Of a stretch of 64,000 bases of DNA, positions 53,033 to 63,762 are shown in pieces; position 1 is the first letter of the stretch; each line of letters begins with the position of its first letter. A program made the translations under genes and the position numbers. The stretch spans positions 496,001 through 560,000 of the forward strand of contig NZ_CAJZAI010000002.1 of NCBI RefSeq assembly GCF_914271435.1, given 5' to 3'. The DNA is from Cupriavidus laharis (GTDB lineage Bacteria > Pseudomonadota > Gammaproteobacteria > Burkholderiales > Burkholderiaceae). The notes beneath the pieces were generated by a model. It was not told where the DNA came from, did no database searches, and was given only the letters and a program-made list of their open reading frames with translations.

Positions 53033-53707
53033 ATGCCCCTCTACCCAGTCCTCAGTGCCCTGCTCTGCTACCCGGACGAGGCCCTGCTCGAAAGCCTGCC
53101 CGAGATCGACACGGCCCTGGCCGAATGGCCGCAGGCGCGCGTCATGCTCGCGCCGCTGATGCACCTGCTGCGCGACGAAACACTGATCGCGCTGCAGGAA
53201 AACTACGTCGCCACGTTCGACCGCAACCCGGCGCATTCGCTGCACCTGTTCGAGCACGTCCACGGCGAAAGCCGCGACCGCGGCCAGGCCATGGTCGACC
53301 TGATCGAGGAATACCGGCGCGACGGCTTCGAGCCGACGGCGGCCGAGCTGCCTGATTACGTGCCCCTGTTCCTCGAATACCTGGGCGCGCTCGTCGCCGA
53401 CGACAAGGACGCACGCGCCGAGCAGCTGCTTGGCGATGCCATCCATGTGCTGGCCGCCGTCGGCGACCGGCTCGCGCGCAACGAGAGCCCGTATGCCGGC
53501 ATCTTCTCGGTGCTGCGCACGCTGACCGACGTGCAGCCCGAACCCCAGCAGGAGCCGCCTGTACGCGACATGGACGAAGCGCTGGAAACCTTCGGCCCCG
53601 GCGCGGACGGCGTCGAGCCGCTGCTCGGGCCCGCTACCGGCGCACACGCCGTGAAGTTCTACCCGCGTGGCACCGCGCAGCGCGCGCCGGTGGCATCCGT
53701 CTGCTGA
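53033..53707 (+). CDS. narJ: NarJ, nitrate reductase assembly chaperone
   Basis: Cytoplasmic TorD-family chaperone, 224 residues, that holds NarGH until the Mo cofactor and FS0 cluster are inserted and NarI is bound. Signatures: ALLCYPDEALLESLPEI at the start, YVATFDRNPAHSLHLFEHVHGESRDRG and LPDYVPLFLEYL. The gene lies 18 bp after narH and 19 bp before narI. Confidence 0.95.
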   Translation: MPLYPVLSALLCYPDEALLESLPEIDTALAEWPQARVMLAPLMHLLRDETLIALQENYVATFDRNPAHSLHLFEHVHGESRDRGQAMVDLIEEYRRDGFEPTAAELPDYVPLFLEYLGALVADDKDARAEQLLGDAIHVLAAVGDRLARNESPYAGIFSVLRTLTDVQPEPQQEPPVRDMDEALETFGPGADGVEPLLGPATGAHAVKFYPRGTAQRAPVASVC

Positions 53708-53726
53708 GAACGCCAAGGTGACGACC

Positions 53727-54410
53727 ATGAACCTGATCCATCAATTCCTCTTCGGCATCTACCCGTATATCGCGCTGGCCATCTTCCTGTTCGGCAGCCT
53801 GGCCCGCTTCGAGCGCGAACAATACACCTGGAAGACCGACAGCTCCCAGGTGCTATACCGCGGCAACCTGCGCACCGGCAACATCCTGTTCCACGTCGGC
53901 GTCCTGGGCTTGTTCTTCGGCCACCTGGTCGGTCTGCTCACGCCGGTGGCGGTATGGGACACGCTGGGTGTGTCGCACGGCCTCAAGCAGGCCGTGGCGA
54001 TGACCGCCGGCGGCGTGATGGGCAGCATGTGCCTGGCCGGCCTGCTGATCCTGCTGCACCGCCGCCTGACCAACGCACGCGTCTCGGCCGTGACCCGCAC
54101 CGGCGACAAGGTGCTGCTGCTGTGGCTGCTCGCCACCCTGCTGCTCGGGCTGTCCACCATCTTCGAATCCGCCGGCCATATGGACGGCCACATGATGGTG
54201 CTGCTGATGACGTGGGCGCAGCACATCGTCACGCTGCGCGGCGATGCCGCGAGCTTCGTGGCCGATGCCCCGCTGCTGTTCAAGGCGCACCTGTTCATGG
54301 GAATGTCGCTGTTCGTGATCTTCCCGTTCACGCGGCTGGTCCACGTGTGGAGCGGCTTCGCCTCGGTGGGCTACATCGGCCGCGCCTGGCAACTTGTGCG
54401 CAGCCGCTGA
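53727..54410 (+). CDS. narI: NarI, nitrate reductase gamma (cytochrome b) subunit
   Basis: Membrane anchor and quinol oxidase, 227 residues with five transmembrane helices and two b hemes. Heme-ligand histidines are visible in NILFHVGVLGLFFGHLVG and in LFKAHLFMGMSLFVIF with RLVHVWSG. It passes electrons from quinol to NarH. ATG 53727 (MNLIHQFLFG) has AAGGTG upstream. Confidence 0.96.
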   Translation: MNLIHQFLFGIYPYIALAIFLFGSLARFEREQYTWKTDSSQVLYRGNLRTGNILFHVGVLGLFFGHLVGLLTPVAVWDTLGVSHGLKQAVAMTAGGVMGSMCLAGLLILLHRRLTNARVSAVTRTGDKVLLLWLLATLLLGLSTIFESAGHMDGHMMVLLMTWAQHIVTLRGDAASFVADAPLLFKAHLFMGMSLFVIFPFTRLVHVWSGFASVGYIGRAWQLVRSR

Positions 54411-54438
54411 GCCGCGCGCATCGAAACCGGAGAACACC

Positions 54439-55191
54439 ATGCCCGTCACCGTCAATGGCGTAGAGCTCACCGACGACGATATCGAACGCGAAATGGACCA
54501 CCACCGCGACGCGCGCAACCCCGCGCAGATGGCGACGGTATCCGCCATCCTGCGCCGCCTGATGCGCACCGAGGCCGAGCGCCTCGGCATCGCCCGCGGC
54601 GACATGGACGACGAAGCCCTGGCGCAAGCCCTGCTCATGCAGGAAGCGCCGGTGCCCGACCCCGACGAAAGCAGCTGCCGCCGCCACTACGACAGCCGCC
54701 CCGACCGCTTCCGCGAAGGCGAATGGGTCGAGGTCGAACACATCCTGTTCCAGGTCACGCCGCGCGTGCCGCTCGACGCGCTGCGCGAGATCGCGCAACA
54801 GACCCTCGCGCTGATCAAGGGAGATCCGTCGACCTTTGCCGACCACGCGCGCGCCTTGTCCAACTGCCCGAGCGGCGCCGGCGGCGGCCGCCTTGGCCGC
54901 GTGTTCCGCGGCGAGACCGCGCCGGAATTCGAGCGTGCGGTCTTCTCCACGCAGGTGCAAGGCGTACTGCCGCAACTCGTCGAGACGCGCTTCGGGCTGC
55001 ATATCGTCCGCGTGCTCGACCGCTGCGACGGCACCCGCCTGCCTTTCGATGTCGTGCGCGCGGACATCGCGCGTGCGCTGTCGGACGCAGCGCGCGACCG
55101 CGCGTGGAAGCAGTACGCCAGCCTGCTGATCGGCCGGGCCAGCATTACCGGCATCGAGCTCGAAGGCGCCGACAGCCCGCTGGTCCAGTAG
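54439..55191 (+). CDS. Parvulin-type peptidyl-prolyl isomerase in the nar operon
   Basis: A 250-residue protein of the PpiC/NifM type. N-terminal helical chaperone part (about 1-85), then a parvulin domain (about 95-190: VEVEHILFQV, LSNCPSGAGGGRLGRVFRGE, AVFSTQVQGVLPQLVETRFGLHIVRVL). No signal peptide, so cytoplasmic, unlike SurA or PpiD. It is 28 bp after narI and probably helps fold NarG/H or a linked enzyme. The same gene is often seen after narI in beta- and gamma-proteobacteria. Confidence 0.88.
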   Translation: MPVTVNGVELTDDDIEREMDHHRDARNPAQMATVSAILRRLMRTEAERLGIARGDMDDEALAQALLMQEAPVPDPDESSCRRHYDSRPDRFREGEWVEVEHILFQVTPRVPLDALREIAQQTLALIKGDPSTFADHARALSNCPSGAGGGRLGRVFRGETAPEFERAVFSTQVQGVLPQLVETRFGLHIVRVLDRCDGTRLPFDVVRADIARALSDAARDRAWKQYASLLIGRASITGIELEGADSPLVQ

Positions 55192-55218
55192 CGCCGCCAT
55201 TCCCGGGAGCCCGCTGGC

Positions 55219-55911
55219 ATGCACGAGATCGAACGGCTGCTGAAAGGCTTCGAACGCTTCCAGCAGTATTACTTCGAGGACAAGCCCGAGCTGTTCGACA
55301 CGCTGCGCGACGGGCAACGTCCGCCGACACTGCTGATCGGCTGCAGCGATTCACGCGTCGACCCGGCCCTGCTGCTTGGGTGCGACCCCGGCGAGCTGTT
55401 CACCGTGCGCAATATCGGCAACCTGGTGCCGCCGTGCACGGGCAGCCAGGAAGGCAGCCTGCATGGGGTCTCCGCTGCGATCCAGTTTGCAGTCGAACAG
55501 CTGCGCGTGGCACGCATCATCGTGATGGGCCATGCCGGATGCGGCGGCATCCGCGCCTTGCTGGCGCAGCCGGCCGATGCCGGGCACGACGACGCGCCGG
55601 CCGGCAAGGACTTCATCGGCCCGTGGGTGCGTATTGCCAGCCCGGCGCGCAGGCACGTCGACGAGACCCTGGCTGGCGCCAGCGCCGCACAACGCCAGCG
55701 CGCGTGCGAGCAGGCGGCCATCCTGGTGTCATTGCGCAACCTCGAAACATTTCCCTTCGTGCGGCGCGAGCTGGAACGCGGCCAGCTCACGCTGCATGGC
55801 TGGTACTTTGACCTGGAGGCCGGCGCCCTGCTCGCGTACTCGCAGCGGGCTGACGGCTTCCTGCCACTCGTATGCCCGCTCGGGCGCGAAAACTCATCCG
55901 CGAAGAACTGA
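55219..55911 (+). CDS. Beta-class carbonic anhydrase
   Basis: Zinc enzyme that interconverts CO2 and bicarbonate, 230 residues. Zinc ligands and catalytic pair are visible: CSDSR (C42, D44, R46) and HAGC (H105, C108). Length and layout fit the Can type. It sits 27 bp after the parvulin gene and 5 bp before mobB, so it is inside the nar-linked operon. A link to pH or bicarbonate balance during denitrification is possible but not shown by the sequence. Confidence 0.93.
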   Translation: MHEIERLLKGFERFQQYYFEDKPELFDTLRDGQRPPTLLIGCSDSRVDPALLLGCDPGELFTVRNIGNLVPPCTGSQEGSLHGVSAAIQFAVEQLRVARIIVMGHAGCGGIRALLAQPADAGHDDAPAGKDFIGPWVRIASPARRHVDETLAGASAAQRQRACEQAAILVSLRNLETFPFVRRELERGQLTLHGWYFDLEAGALLAYSQRADGFLPLVCPLGRENSSAKN

Positions 55912-55916
55912 GGATC

Positions 55917-56468
55917 ATGCAAGGATTCGTCATCGGCATTGCCGGCTCATCGGGCAGCGGCAAGACCACGCTCATCACCGCCATGCTGCCCTGGTTCCGT
56001 TCACATGGCCTGAGCGTCAACGTGGTCAAGCACAGCCACCACCCGCTCGAACTGGAGCCACCCACCAAGGACAGCGCGCGCTTTCGGGCGGCCGGCGCCA
56101 ACGAGGTCATGGTGGCTTCTCCTTACCGCTATGCCATCGTGCGCGAGCTGCATGGCGAGCAGGAACCAACGCTGGCGGAGCAGCTTGCGCGCCTGTCGCC
56201 AGCCGACCTGACGCTGGTGGAAGGCTTCCGCGGCGATGCGATACCGCGTATCGAGGTCTTCCGTCCCGCGCATGGCCGCGAGCCCTACTATCCCCGCGAT
56301 CCATCCATCATTGCGCTCGCCACCGATGCTCGCGCGGATTCCACGCTGCCTTGCCTGCCGCTGAATGATCCAACGGCGGTAGTGCTGTTCATCCTGGCGC
56401 TGCGCGCAAGCCGCGGCGTCCGCCGGGAGCCGCGCCGGGCGGCGCAGCTTGCCAGCGCCACCGCCTGA
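55917..56468 (+). CDS. mobB: MobB, molybdopterin-guanine dinucleotide accessory GTPase
   Basis: A P-loop GTP-binding protein of 183 residues that assists MobA in attaching GMP to molybdopterin. Walker A is GSSGSGKTT (10-18); [14 protein letters not shown] and [17 protein letters not shown] are MobB signatures. NarG needs bis-MGD, which explains its place here. mobA is not in the window. The tail after about residue 165 is Arg/Ala-rich. Start ATG 55917, 5 bp after the carbonic anhydrase stop. Confidence 0.92.
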   Translation: MQGFVIGIAGSSGSGKTTLITAMLPWFRSHGLSVNVVKHSHHPLELEPPTKDSARFRAAGANEVMVASPYRYAIVRELHGEQEPTLAEQLARLSPADLTLVEGFRGDAIPRIEVFRPAHGREPYYPRDPSIIALATDARADSTLPCLPLNDPTAVVLFILALRASRGVRREPRRAAQLASATA

Positions 56469-56492
56469 CGCCGCTACCCTTCCGACTTCACC

Positions 56493-56876
56493 ATGTCCGA
56501 CTCCACACCGGCCAGCCTGCCGCTGGTCTATGCCTGCTCGGGTTGCTCCAGTGTCGCGCAGCTCGCCAATACCTTCGCCATCCACCTGGACCGCAGCGGC
56601 CGTGCGGAGATGTCCTGTATCAGCGGCGTGGGGGGCGGCGTGCCCGCGCTGACACGCGTGGCGCGCTCCGGCCGGCCGATCCTCGCCTTGGACGGCTGCC
56701 CGCTTGCGTGCGTGAAGGCTTGCCTTGCCGGCGTTGATGTCGTGCCCGACCGGCATCTCGTACTGAACCGGCTTGGCGCAACCAAGCGGCAGCATGGCGA
56801 TTGCACCGAAGCCGAAGAGGCCGCCACGTGGGAGATTGTCCAGCAAGCGCTCGCGGAAATTTCTGCCGCGAAATAG
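56493..56876 (+). CDS. DGC-domain putative zinc-binding protein
   Basis: A 127-residue Cys-rich protein. Conserved clusters are VYACSGCSSVAQLAN near the start, MSCISGVGGG in the middle, and LALDGCPLACVKACLAG, from which the DGC family takes its name. These cysteines should bind zinc or another metal. The family is of unknown function and often lies near nitrite/nitrate genes. It ends 94 bp before the nirS regulatory box. It may be the last gene of the nar-linked operon. Confidence 0.85.
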   Translation: MSDSTPASLPLVYACSGCSSVAQLANTFAIHLDRSGRAEMSCISGVGGGVPALTRVARSGRPILALDGCPLACVKACLAGVDVVPDRHLVLNRLGATKRQHGDCTEAEEAATWEIVQQALAEISAAK

Positions 56877-56906
56877 TGAACAGGTTGCTGCACGACGCAA
56901 CGATAG

Positions 56907-58757
<1,851 letters not shown>

Positions 58758-58815
58758 TCGCGCGTGCGGCGCGCAGGGCATGCCTTGCGCGCCGCCACGC
58801 TACCGGAGCCAAGAG

Positions 58816-59121
58816 ATGCAATCCATCCGAATCCTCATCGCAGCAGCCGCTTGTGCGCTGCTGCCTGCTGCGGCATATGCCAGTCCCGACCTCGCCGCCA
58901 GCAAGGCCTGCATGGCCTGCCACAGCGTCGACAAGAAGCTCGTCGGGCCAGCCTTCAAGGACGTCGCCGCGAAGTACAAGGGCAGCAAGGACGCAGCCGC
59001 CCAGCTTGCCAGTTCGATCCTCAAGGGCAGCAGCGGCAAGTGGGGGCCCGTCCCCATGCCGGCCAACCGTGTCACCGACGCCGAAGCGGACACGCTCGCC
59101 AAATGGGTGCTGACGCTGTAA
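58816..59121 (+). CDS. nirM: NirM, cytochrome c-551
   Basis: Small periplasmic electron donor to NirS, 101 residues. Signal peptide to about residue 22, heme site CMACH (32-36), and the Met axial ligand in [10 protein letters not shown] short class I cytochrome of c-551 size. The 3' end overlaps nirC by 19 bp in another frame. Confidence 0.93.
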   Translation: MQSIRILIAAAACALLPAAAYASPDLAASKACMACHSVDKKLVGPAFKDVAAKYKGSKDAAAQLASSILKGSSGKWGPVPMPANRVTDAEADTLAKWVLTL

Positions 59122-59444
59122 CCGGCATCGCGCTCGGCATGCTGCTCGCCGCCACGGCGGTGGTCGCGGCAGAGCCGGCGCCGGCGCGGCAGGCGGAACT
59201 CGCGCGGCTGCTGCGCGACGACTGCGGCGCGTGCCACGGCATGACGCTGCAGGGCGGGCTCGGCTCGCCGCTGACCGCCGATGCGCTCGCGGGCAAGCCG
59301 CGCGAGGGCCTGGTGGCCACCGTACTGCAGGGCCGGCCCGGCACCGCCATGCCGCCCTGGCAACCCTTCATGACGCAGGACGAAGCCTTATGGCTGATCG
59401 ATCGATTGCAGGCCGGACAGGCACCGGCCGTTTCGGGCAGGTAG
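59103..59444 (+). CDS. nirC: NirC, cytochrome c55x
   Basis: Periplasmic c-type cytochrome, 113 residues, with signal peptide (about 8-23) and heme site CGACH (41-45). Family knowledge places NirC as an electron carrier in heme d1 maturation. Its start overlaps nirM by 19 bp and its end overlaps nirF by 55 bp, so the three are tightly coupled. ATG 59103 is the only start that keeps the signal peptide. Confidence 0.88.
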   Translation: MGADAVTGIALGMLLAATAVVAAEPAPARQAELARLLRDDCGACHGMTLQGGLGSPLTADALAGKPREGLVATVLQGRPGTAMPPWQPFMTQDEALWLIDRLQAGQAPAVSGR

Positions 59445-60631
59445 CCCGCACCGCACGGCAGGCGCTGAAGTGGCTCGCACCGCTTGCGCTGACTGCGGGC
59501 GTGCTCGCGGGCTGTGCCGCGCCGGTGCGCGGTACCGGCGATCTCGGCGTGGTCATCGAACGCGCCGCTGGCCGCATGCAGGTCGTGGAAACCACCGGCA
59601 TGACGCGGCTGGCGACCGTGGATGGCCTGGGCGACCTGTCGCACGCCAGCGTGGTGTTCTCGCGCGACGGCCGCTTCGCTTACATCTTCGGGCGCGACGG
59701 CGGGCTGTCGCGTGTGGACCTGTTGCAGGCACGCGTGACACACCGCTTGATGCAGGCCGGCAACAGCATCGGCGGCGCCATTACGCAGGACGGCCGCGTA
59801 GTCGCCGCGCAGAACTATGCGCCGGGCGGCATCCGGCTGTTCGATGCGGCGACGCTGGAGCCGCTCGCGGATATCCCGGCCGTCGGCGCAGACGGCAAGC
59901 GGTCGAAGGTCGTCGGCCTGGCCGACCTGCCGGGCCAGCGGCTGGCAGCCAGCCTGTTCGAGTCGGGCGAGATCTGGATCATCGACGTCAACGACCCGCG
60001 CCAGCCGCAGGTCACGCGCCTGCGCGCGGGCCGCGAGCCGTACGACGGCCTGGTCACGCCGGATGGCCGCTGGTACCTGGCCGGCCTGTTCGGCGAGGAC
60101 GGACTGGCGCTCGTGGACCTGTGGCAATCGCCGCCCGCGTCGCAGCGCATCCTCTCCGGCTATGGCCGTGGCACCGCGCCGCTGCCCGTCTACAAGATGC
60201 CGCACCTGCGCGGCTGGGCCATGGCGCAGGGCATGGCATGGCTGCCGGCGATCGGGCGGCACGAGGTACTCGTCGCCGACCCGGCGCGCGGCTGGAACGA
60301 AAACGCGCGTGTCGCGCTGGCCGGCCAGCCCGTCTTCGTCATGGCGCGCCCGGATGGCCGCCAGGTCTGGGTCAACTTCGCCTTCCCGAACAACGACACC
60401 GTGCAGGTCATCGACACCGCGACACGGCAGGTGGTGCGCACCATGCATCCATGCCGCGGCGTGCTGCACATGGAATTCACGCCCAAGGGAGAAGCCCTGT
60501 GGCTCTCGTGCCGTGACGACAACCGCGTGGAGGTCTACGACACCGCCACCTTCTCGCGCCTGGCCACGCTGCCGGCCGACAACCCGAGCGGCATCTTCTT
60601 CACCGTGCGCGCACAGCGCTTCGGCATGTAA
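59390..60631 (+). CDS. nirF: NirF, heme d1 biosynthesis propeller protein
   Basis: A 413-residue beta-propeller of the cd1 family without the cytochrome c part, needed late in heme d1 synthesis. The N-terminus has a hydrophobic segment ending LAGCA, a likely lipobox, so it may be membrane-anchored in the periplasm. The body has cd1-type repeats (VVFSRDGRFAYIFGRDGG, AAQNYAPGGIRLFDAATLEPL). ATG 59390 lies inside nirC; no later start would preserve the export signal. Confidence 0.92.
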   Translation: MADRSIAGRTGTGRFGQVARTARQALKWLAPLALTAGVLAGCAAPVRGTGDLGVVIERAAGRMQVVETTGMTRLATVDGLGDLSHASVVFSRDGRFAYIFGRDGGLSRVDLLQARVTHRLMQAGNSIGGAITQDGRVVAAQNYAPGGIRLFDAATLEPLADIPAVGADGKRSKVVGLADLPGQRLAASLFESGEIWIIDVNDPRQPQVTRLRAGREPYDGLVTPDGRWYLAGLFGEDGLALVDLWQSPPASQRILSGYGRGTAPLPVYKMPHLRGWAMAQGMAWLPAIGRHEVLVADPARGWNENARVALAGQPVFVMARPDGRQVWVNFAFPNNDTVQVIDTATRQVVRTMHPCRGVLHMEFTPKGEALWLSCRDDNRVEVYDTATFSRLATLPADNPSGIFFTVRAQRFGM

Positions 60632-60643
60632 CCCGCCACCGCC

Positions 60644-61627
60644 ATGTACGACGAAACCCTGCTCTATGACCGGCTCCAGCGAGACCTGCCGCTGCACCCG
60701 CGCCCCTACCGCCAGGTGGCGGGCGAACTGGGCCTGTGCGAGCACGACCTGCTGAGCCTGCTCGCACGCGATCTTGGCGCCGGGCGCATCAGTCGCATCG
60801 GCGCGGTATTCGCGCCCAATGTGATCGGCGTCAGCACGCTTGGCGCGCTGGCGGTCGAACCCGGGCAGCTTGACCGTGTCGCCGCATGCGTCAGCACCTG
60901 CAGTGCGGTGAGCCACAACTATGCGCGACGAGGACATCGGCACAACCTTTGGTTTGTAGCGGGCGCACGGGACCGACACGCCCTGGATGTCGTGCTCGCG
61001 GACATCGCGGCGCGGACCGGCCTGAAGCCACTGGACTTGCCCATGGAGCGCGAGTACCACATCGACCTCGGCTTCCCGCTGCGCGACGGCGGTGTCCGCC
61101 GGTTGCGCCGCACGGTGAAGGCACCTGCGCCGGTCCAGCCGGACGCCGACGACTGGCGCCTGATTGCGGCGCTCGAAGCCGGCCTGCCGCTGGCGCCGCA
61201 GCCGTTCCACGCGCTTGCGCTGCGTTCGCGCATTCCGCTGGACCGCATCCTCGAGCGCCTGGCGCAGTGGTGCGACAGCGGCGTGATCCGCAGGCTGGGC
61301 GTGGTCCTGCACCATGGACACTTCGGCTACCGGCACAACGCCATGTGCGTCTGGGACGTGCCCCAGGCGCGCGCCGACGCGCTTGGCGTCCGGCTTGCGC
61401 GCATCCCCGGCGTGACACTGTGCTACCGCCGCGCACGCAGCCTTCCCGACTGGCCATACAACCTTTTCGCCATGATCCACGCGCGCGACGCGCAGGCATT
61501 GCGCGACGCATTGGGGCGCATCAACGAGCAGGTCGGGCTGGGTCAGGTGCCGGGTGCGGTGCTGGTCGGCACGCGCTGCTACAAGCAGCGCAACACGCGC
61601 TACGCGCTGCAGCAGGAGCCGGCATGA
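60644..61627 (+). CDS. nirDL: NirD-NirL fusion, siroheme decarboxylase
   Basis: Two Lrp/AsnC-like halves in one 327-residue chain: first about 1-155 (ISRIGAVFAPNVIGVSTLGALAV, SHNYARRGHRHNLWFVAGA), second about 165-320 (IRRLGVVLHHGHFGYRHNAMCVWDV, LPDWPYNLFAMIHA). With NirG and NirH it decarboxylates siroheme to 12,18-didecarboxysiroheme. NirD and NirL are separate genes in Pseudomonas aeruginosa and fused in several other denitrifiers. It is not a DNA-binding regulator despite the fold. Confidence 0.9.
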   Translation: MYDETLLYDRLQRDLPLHPRPYRQVAGELGLCEHDLLSLLARDLGAGRISRIGAVFAPNVIGVSTLGALAVEPGQLDRVAACVSTCSAVSHNYARRGHRHNLWFVAGARDRHALDVVLADIAARTGLKPLDLPMEREYHIDLGFPLRDGGVRRLRRTVKAPAPVQPDADDWRLIAALEAGLPLAPQPFHALALRSRIPLDRILERLAQWCDSGVIRRLGVVLHHGHFGYRHNAMCVWDVPQARADALGVRLARIPGVTLCYRRARSLPDWPYNLFAMIHARDAQALRDALGRINEQVGLGQVPGAVLVGTRCYKQRNTRYALQQEPA

Positions 61628-62079
61628 CCTTCGTCCCCGATGCGCTCGACCGCCGCATCATCAACACGCTGCAACGCGGGGTGACGCTGACACCACGGCC
61701 CTATGCCGATGCAGCCCTGGCGCTTGGCATTGACGAGGCCACCCTGCTTGCACGCCTGCAAGCTTTGCTGGATGCCGGCATCCTGACGCGCTTCGGCCCG
61801 CTGTTCCAGATCGAACGTGCGGGCGGCCGCTTCGTGCTGTGTGCGTGCCACGCACCGGATGACAGGCTGGAAGCCGTGATCGCCGCCATCAACGCCCATC
61901 CCGAAGTCGCACACCACTACGCGCGCACGCATCACCTGAACCTGTGGTTCGTGCTGGCAGTTCGACGTCCGGAAGACGTGGGTCCCGCCTTGCAACGCAT
62001 CAGCCACGACGCGGGCGCGGAGATCCTGCCGTTCCCGAAGGAGCGCGAATACTTCGTCAACCTCTACCTGCCGGCCTGA
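61624..62079 (+). CDS. nirG: NirG, siroheme decarboxylase subunit
   Basis: A 151-residue Lrp/AsnC-like protein (LDRRIINTLQRGVTLTPRPYADAALALGI, ILTRFGPLFQIERAGG, HHYARTHHLNLWFVLAV, PKEREYFVNLYLP). It overlaps nirDL by 4 bp (ATGA). Order and sequence type support NirG rather than NirH. Confidence 0.85.
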   Translation: MTFVPDALDRRIINTLQRGVTLTPRPYADAALALGIDEATLLARLQALLDAGILTRFGPLFQIERAGGRFVLCACHAPDDRLEAVIAAINAHPEVAHHYARTHHLNLWFVLAVRRPEDVGPALQRISHDAGAEILPFPKEREYFVNLYLPA

Positions 62080-62085
62080 ACTGCC

Positions 62086-62589
62086 ATGGACCCGTCTGCC
62101 CACGACGCTGTCGATCTCGCGCTGATCCGCGCCACGCAGGGCGGCCTGCCGCTCGTCAGCGCGCCCTATGCGGTAGTGGGCGCGCTGCTGGGCATAGGCG
62201 AAGACGAAGTCATTGCCCGTCTGGCCGCCATGCAGGCCAACGGCACGCTGCGCCGCATCGCCGCCGTGCCCAACCACTATGCGCTGGGCTGGCGCGCCAA
62301 CGGCATGACGGTCTGGAACGTGGACGACGCGTATGTCGACGCGCTCGGCGAGCAGGTCGGCGCCCTGCCGTTCGTGAGCCACTGCTACCGGCGCCCGCGC
62401 CGCCTGCCGCTGTGGCCGTACAACCTGTTCGCGATGGTGCATGCCCACACGCGCGAGGAAGCACAGCCGCTGGTGGCCCGGATCGCCGCTGTGCTGGGCG
62501 ATGCCTGCCGCGCGCAGGACGTGCTGTGGTCCACGCGCATCCTCAAGAAGACTGGCCTGCGGTTGCCGCCGGCCGATACAGAGTCATAG
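62086..62589 (+). CDS. nirH: NirH, siroheme decarboxylase subunit
   Basis: A 167-residue Lrp/AsnC-like protein (GTLRRIAAVPNHYALGWRANGMTVWNV, SHCYRRPRRLPLWPYNLFAMVHAH). It resembles the NirL half more than NirG, as in known clusters. It starts 6 bp after nirG and ends 9 bp before nirJ. Confidence 0.87.
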   Translation: MDPSAHDAVDLALIRATQGGLPLVSAPYAVVGALLGIGEDEVIARLAAMQANGTLRRIAAVPNHYALGWRANGMTVWNVDDAYVDALGEQVGALPFVSHCYRRPRRLPLWPYNLFAMVHAHTREEAQPLVARIAAVLGDACRAQDVLWSTRILKKTGLRLPPADTES

Positions 62590-62598
62590 GGAGTCAGC

Positions 62599-63762
62599 AT
62601 GTTCCGCCTGTCCCGATTCATGGAAGCGCTGCGCGATGGCGGCCCCGTTCCCGCGCCGCGCAAGCCCGCCGGTCCGGTCGTCATCTGGAACCTGATCCGG
62701 CGCTGCAACCTCAACTGCAAGCACTGCTATTCGACCTCCGCCGACACGGATTTCAAGGGCGAGCTGAGCACGGCCGAAGCGCTGGACGTGCTTGGCCAGC
62801 TCAAGGCCGCGCACGTACCTGCCCTGATCCTGTCCGGCGGCGAGCCGCTGCTGCGCGCGGACCTGTACACCATCGCGGCCCGGGCGCGCGAGCTTGGCTT
62901 CCACCTGTCCCTGTCATCGAACGGCACGCTGCTCAATGCCGGCCACGCCGCGCGGCTCGCAGCCTGCGGCTTCGACTATGTCGGCGTGAGCCTCGACGGG
63001 CTGCCGGCCACGCATGACCGCTTCCGCCGCAGCGACGATGCCTTCCAGCAGGCGCTCGGGGGCCTGCGCACGGCGCGCAACGCAGGGCTGCGCGTGGGTG
63101 TGCGCATGACCCTGACGGAGCAGAATGCGCGCGAACTGCCGGCCCTGGCAGCGCTGGCCGAAAGCGAAGGCATCGACAAGTTCTACCTGTCCCACTTCAA
63201 CTATGCGGGGCGCGGGCGCAGCCACCGTGCCGACGATGCGCGGCACGCCGCCACGCGCGCCGCGCTCGACTGGCTGTTCGACCACGTCTGGGAACGCGCG
63301 CGGCAAGGCCACGCCGGTGATTTCGTCACCGGCAACAACGATGCCGACGGCGTCTACCTGCTGCATTGGATCGCGCAGCGCCAGCCGCACCGGCTGGCCG
63401 ACATGCGCCAGCGGCTGGTCAACTGGGGCGGCAATGCGACGGGAGTCGGTGTCGCCAACATCGACAACCTCGGCAACGTCCACCCCGACACGATGTGGTG
63501 GCACCTCACGCTTGGCAATGTGCGCGAACGCGCGTTCGGCGATATATGGGCCGACCGCAGCGATCCGCTCATGGCCGGCCTGGCGGCATCGCCGCGCCCG
63601 CTGCAAGGCCGTTGCGCGGCCTGCGCGCAGGTCGGCATCTGCAACGGCAATACGCGTGTGCGCGCCGCGGCAATCACCGGCAACCCGTGGGCGGCGGACC
63701 CGGGGTGCTATCTGACGGATGAGGAGCTTGCCTTTCCGCTTGGCATGGAGGTGGTTGCATGA
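62599..63762 (+). CDS. nirJ: NirJ, radical SAM enzyme of heme d1 synthesis
   Basis: A 387-residue radical SAM protein that removes propionate side chains from the d1 precursor. The SAM-cluster motif is CNLNCKHC (C36, C40, C43), followed by LILSGGEPLLR. A C-terminal SPASM-like cluster (CAACAQVGIC ... DPGC) should bind a second Fe-S cluster. ATG 62599 follows GGGAGTC. It overlaps nirN by 4 bp; nirE, which lies between J and N in Pseudomonas aeruginosa, is absent here. Confidence 0.94.
   Translation: MFRLSRFMEALRDGGPVPAPRKPAGPVVIWNLIRRCNLNCKHCYSTSADTDFKGELSTAEALDVLGQLKAAHVPALILSGGEPLLRADLYTIAARARELGFHLSLSSNGTLLNAGHAARLAACGFDYVGVSLDGLPATHDRFRRSDDAFQQALGGLRTARNAGLRVGVRMTLTEQNARELPALAALAESEGIDKFYLSHFNYAGRGRSHRADDARHAATRAALDWLFDHVWERARQGHAGDFVTGNNDADGVYLLHWIAQRQPHRLADMRQRLVNWGGNATGVGVANIDNLGNVHPDTMWWHLTLGNVRERAFGDIWADRSDPLMAGLAASPRPLQGRCAACAQVGICNGNTRVRAAAITGNPWAADPGCYLTDEELAFPLGMEVVA

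Noticed and set aside
60644-62589. Lrp/AsnC-like genes as transcriptional regulators
   Set aside because: Their sequence type and position between nirF and nirJ match NirDL, NirG and NirH, which are siroheme decarboxylase subunits.
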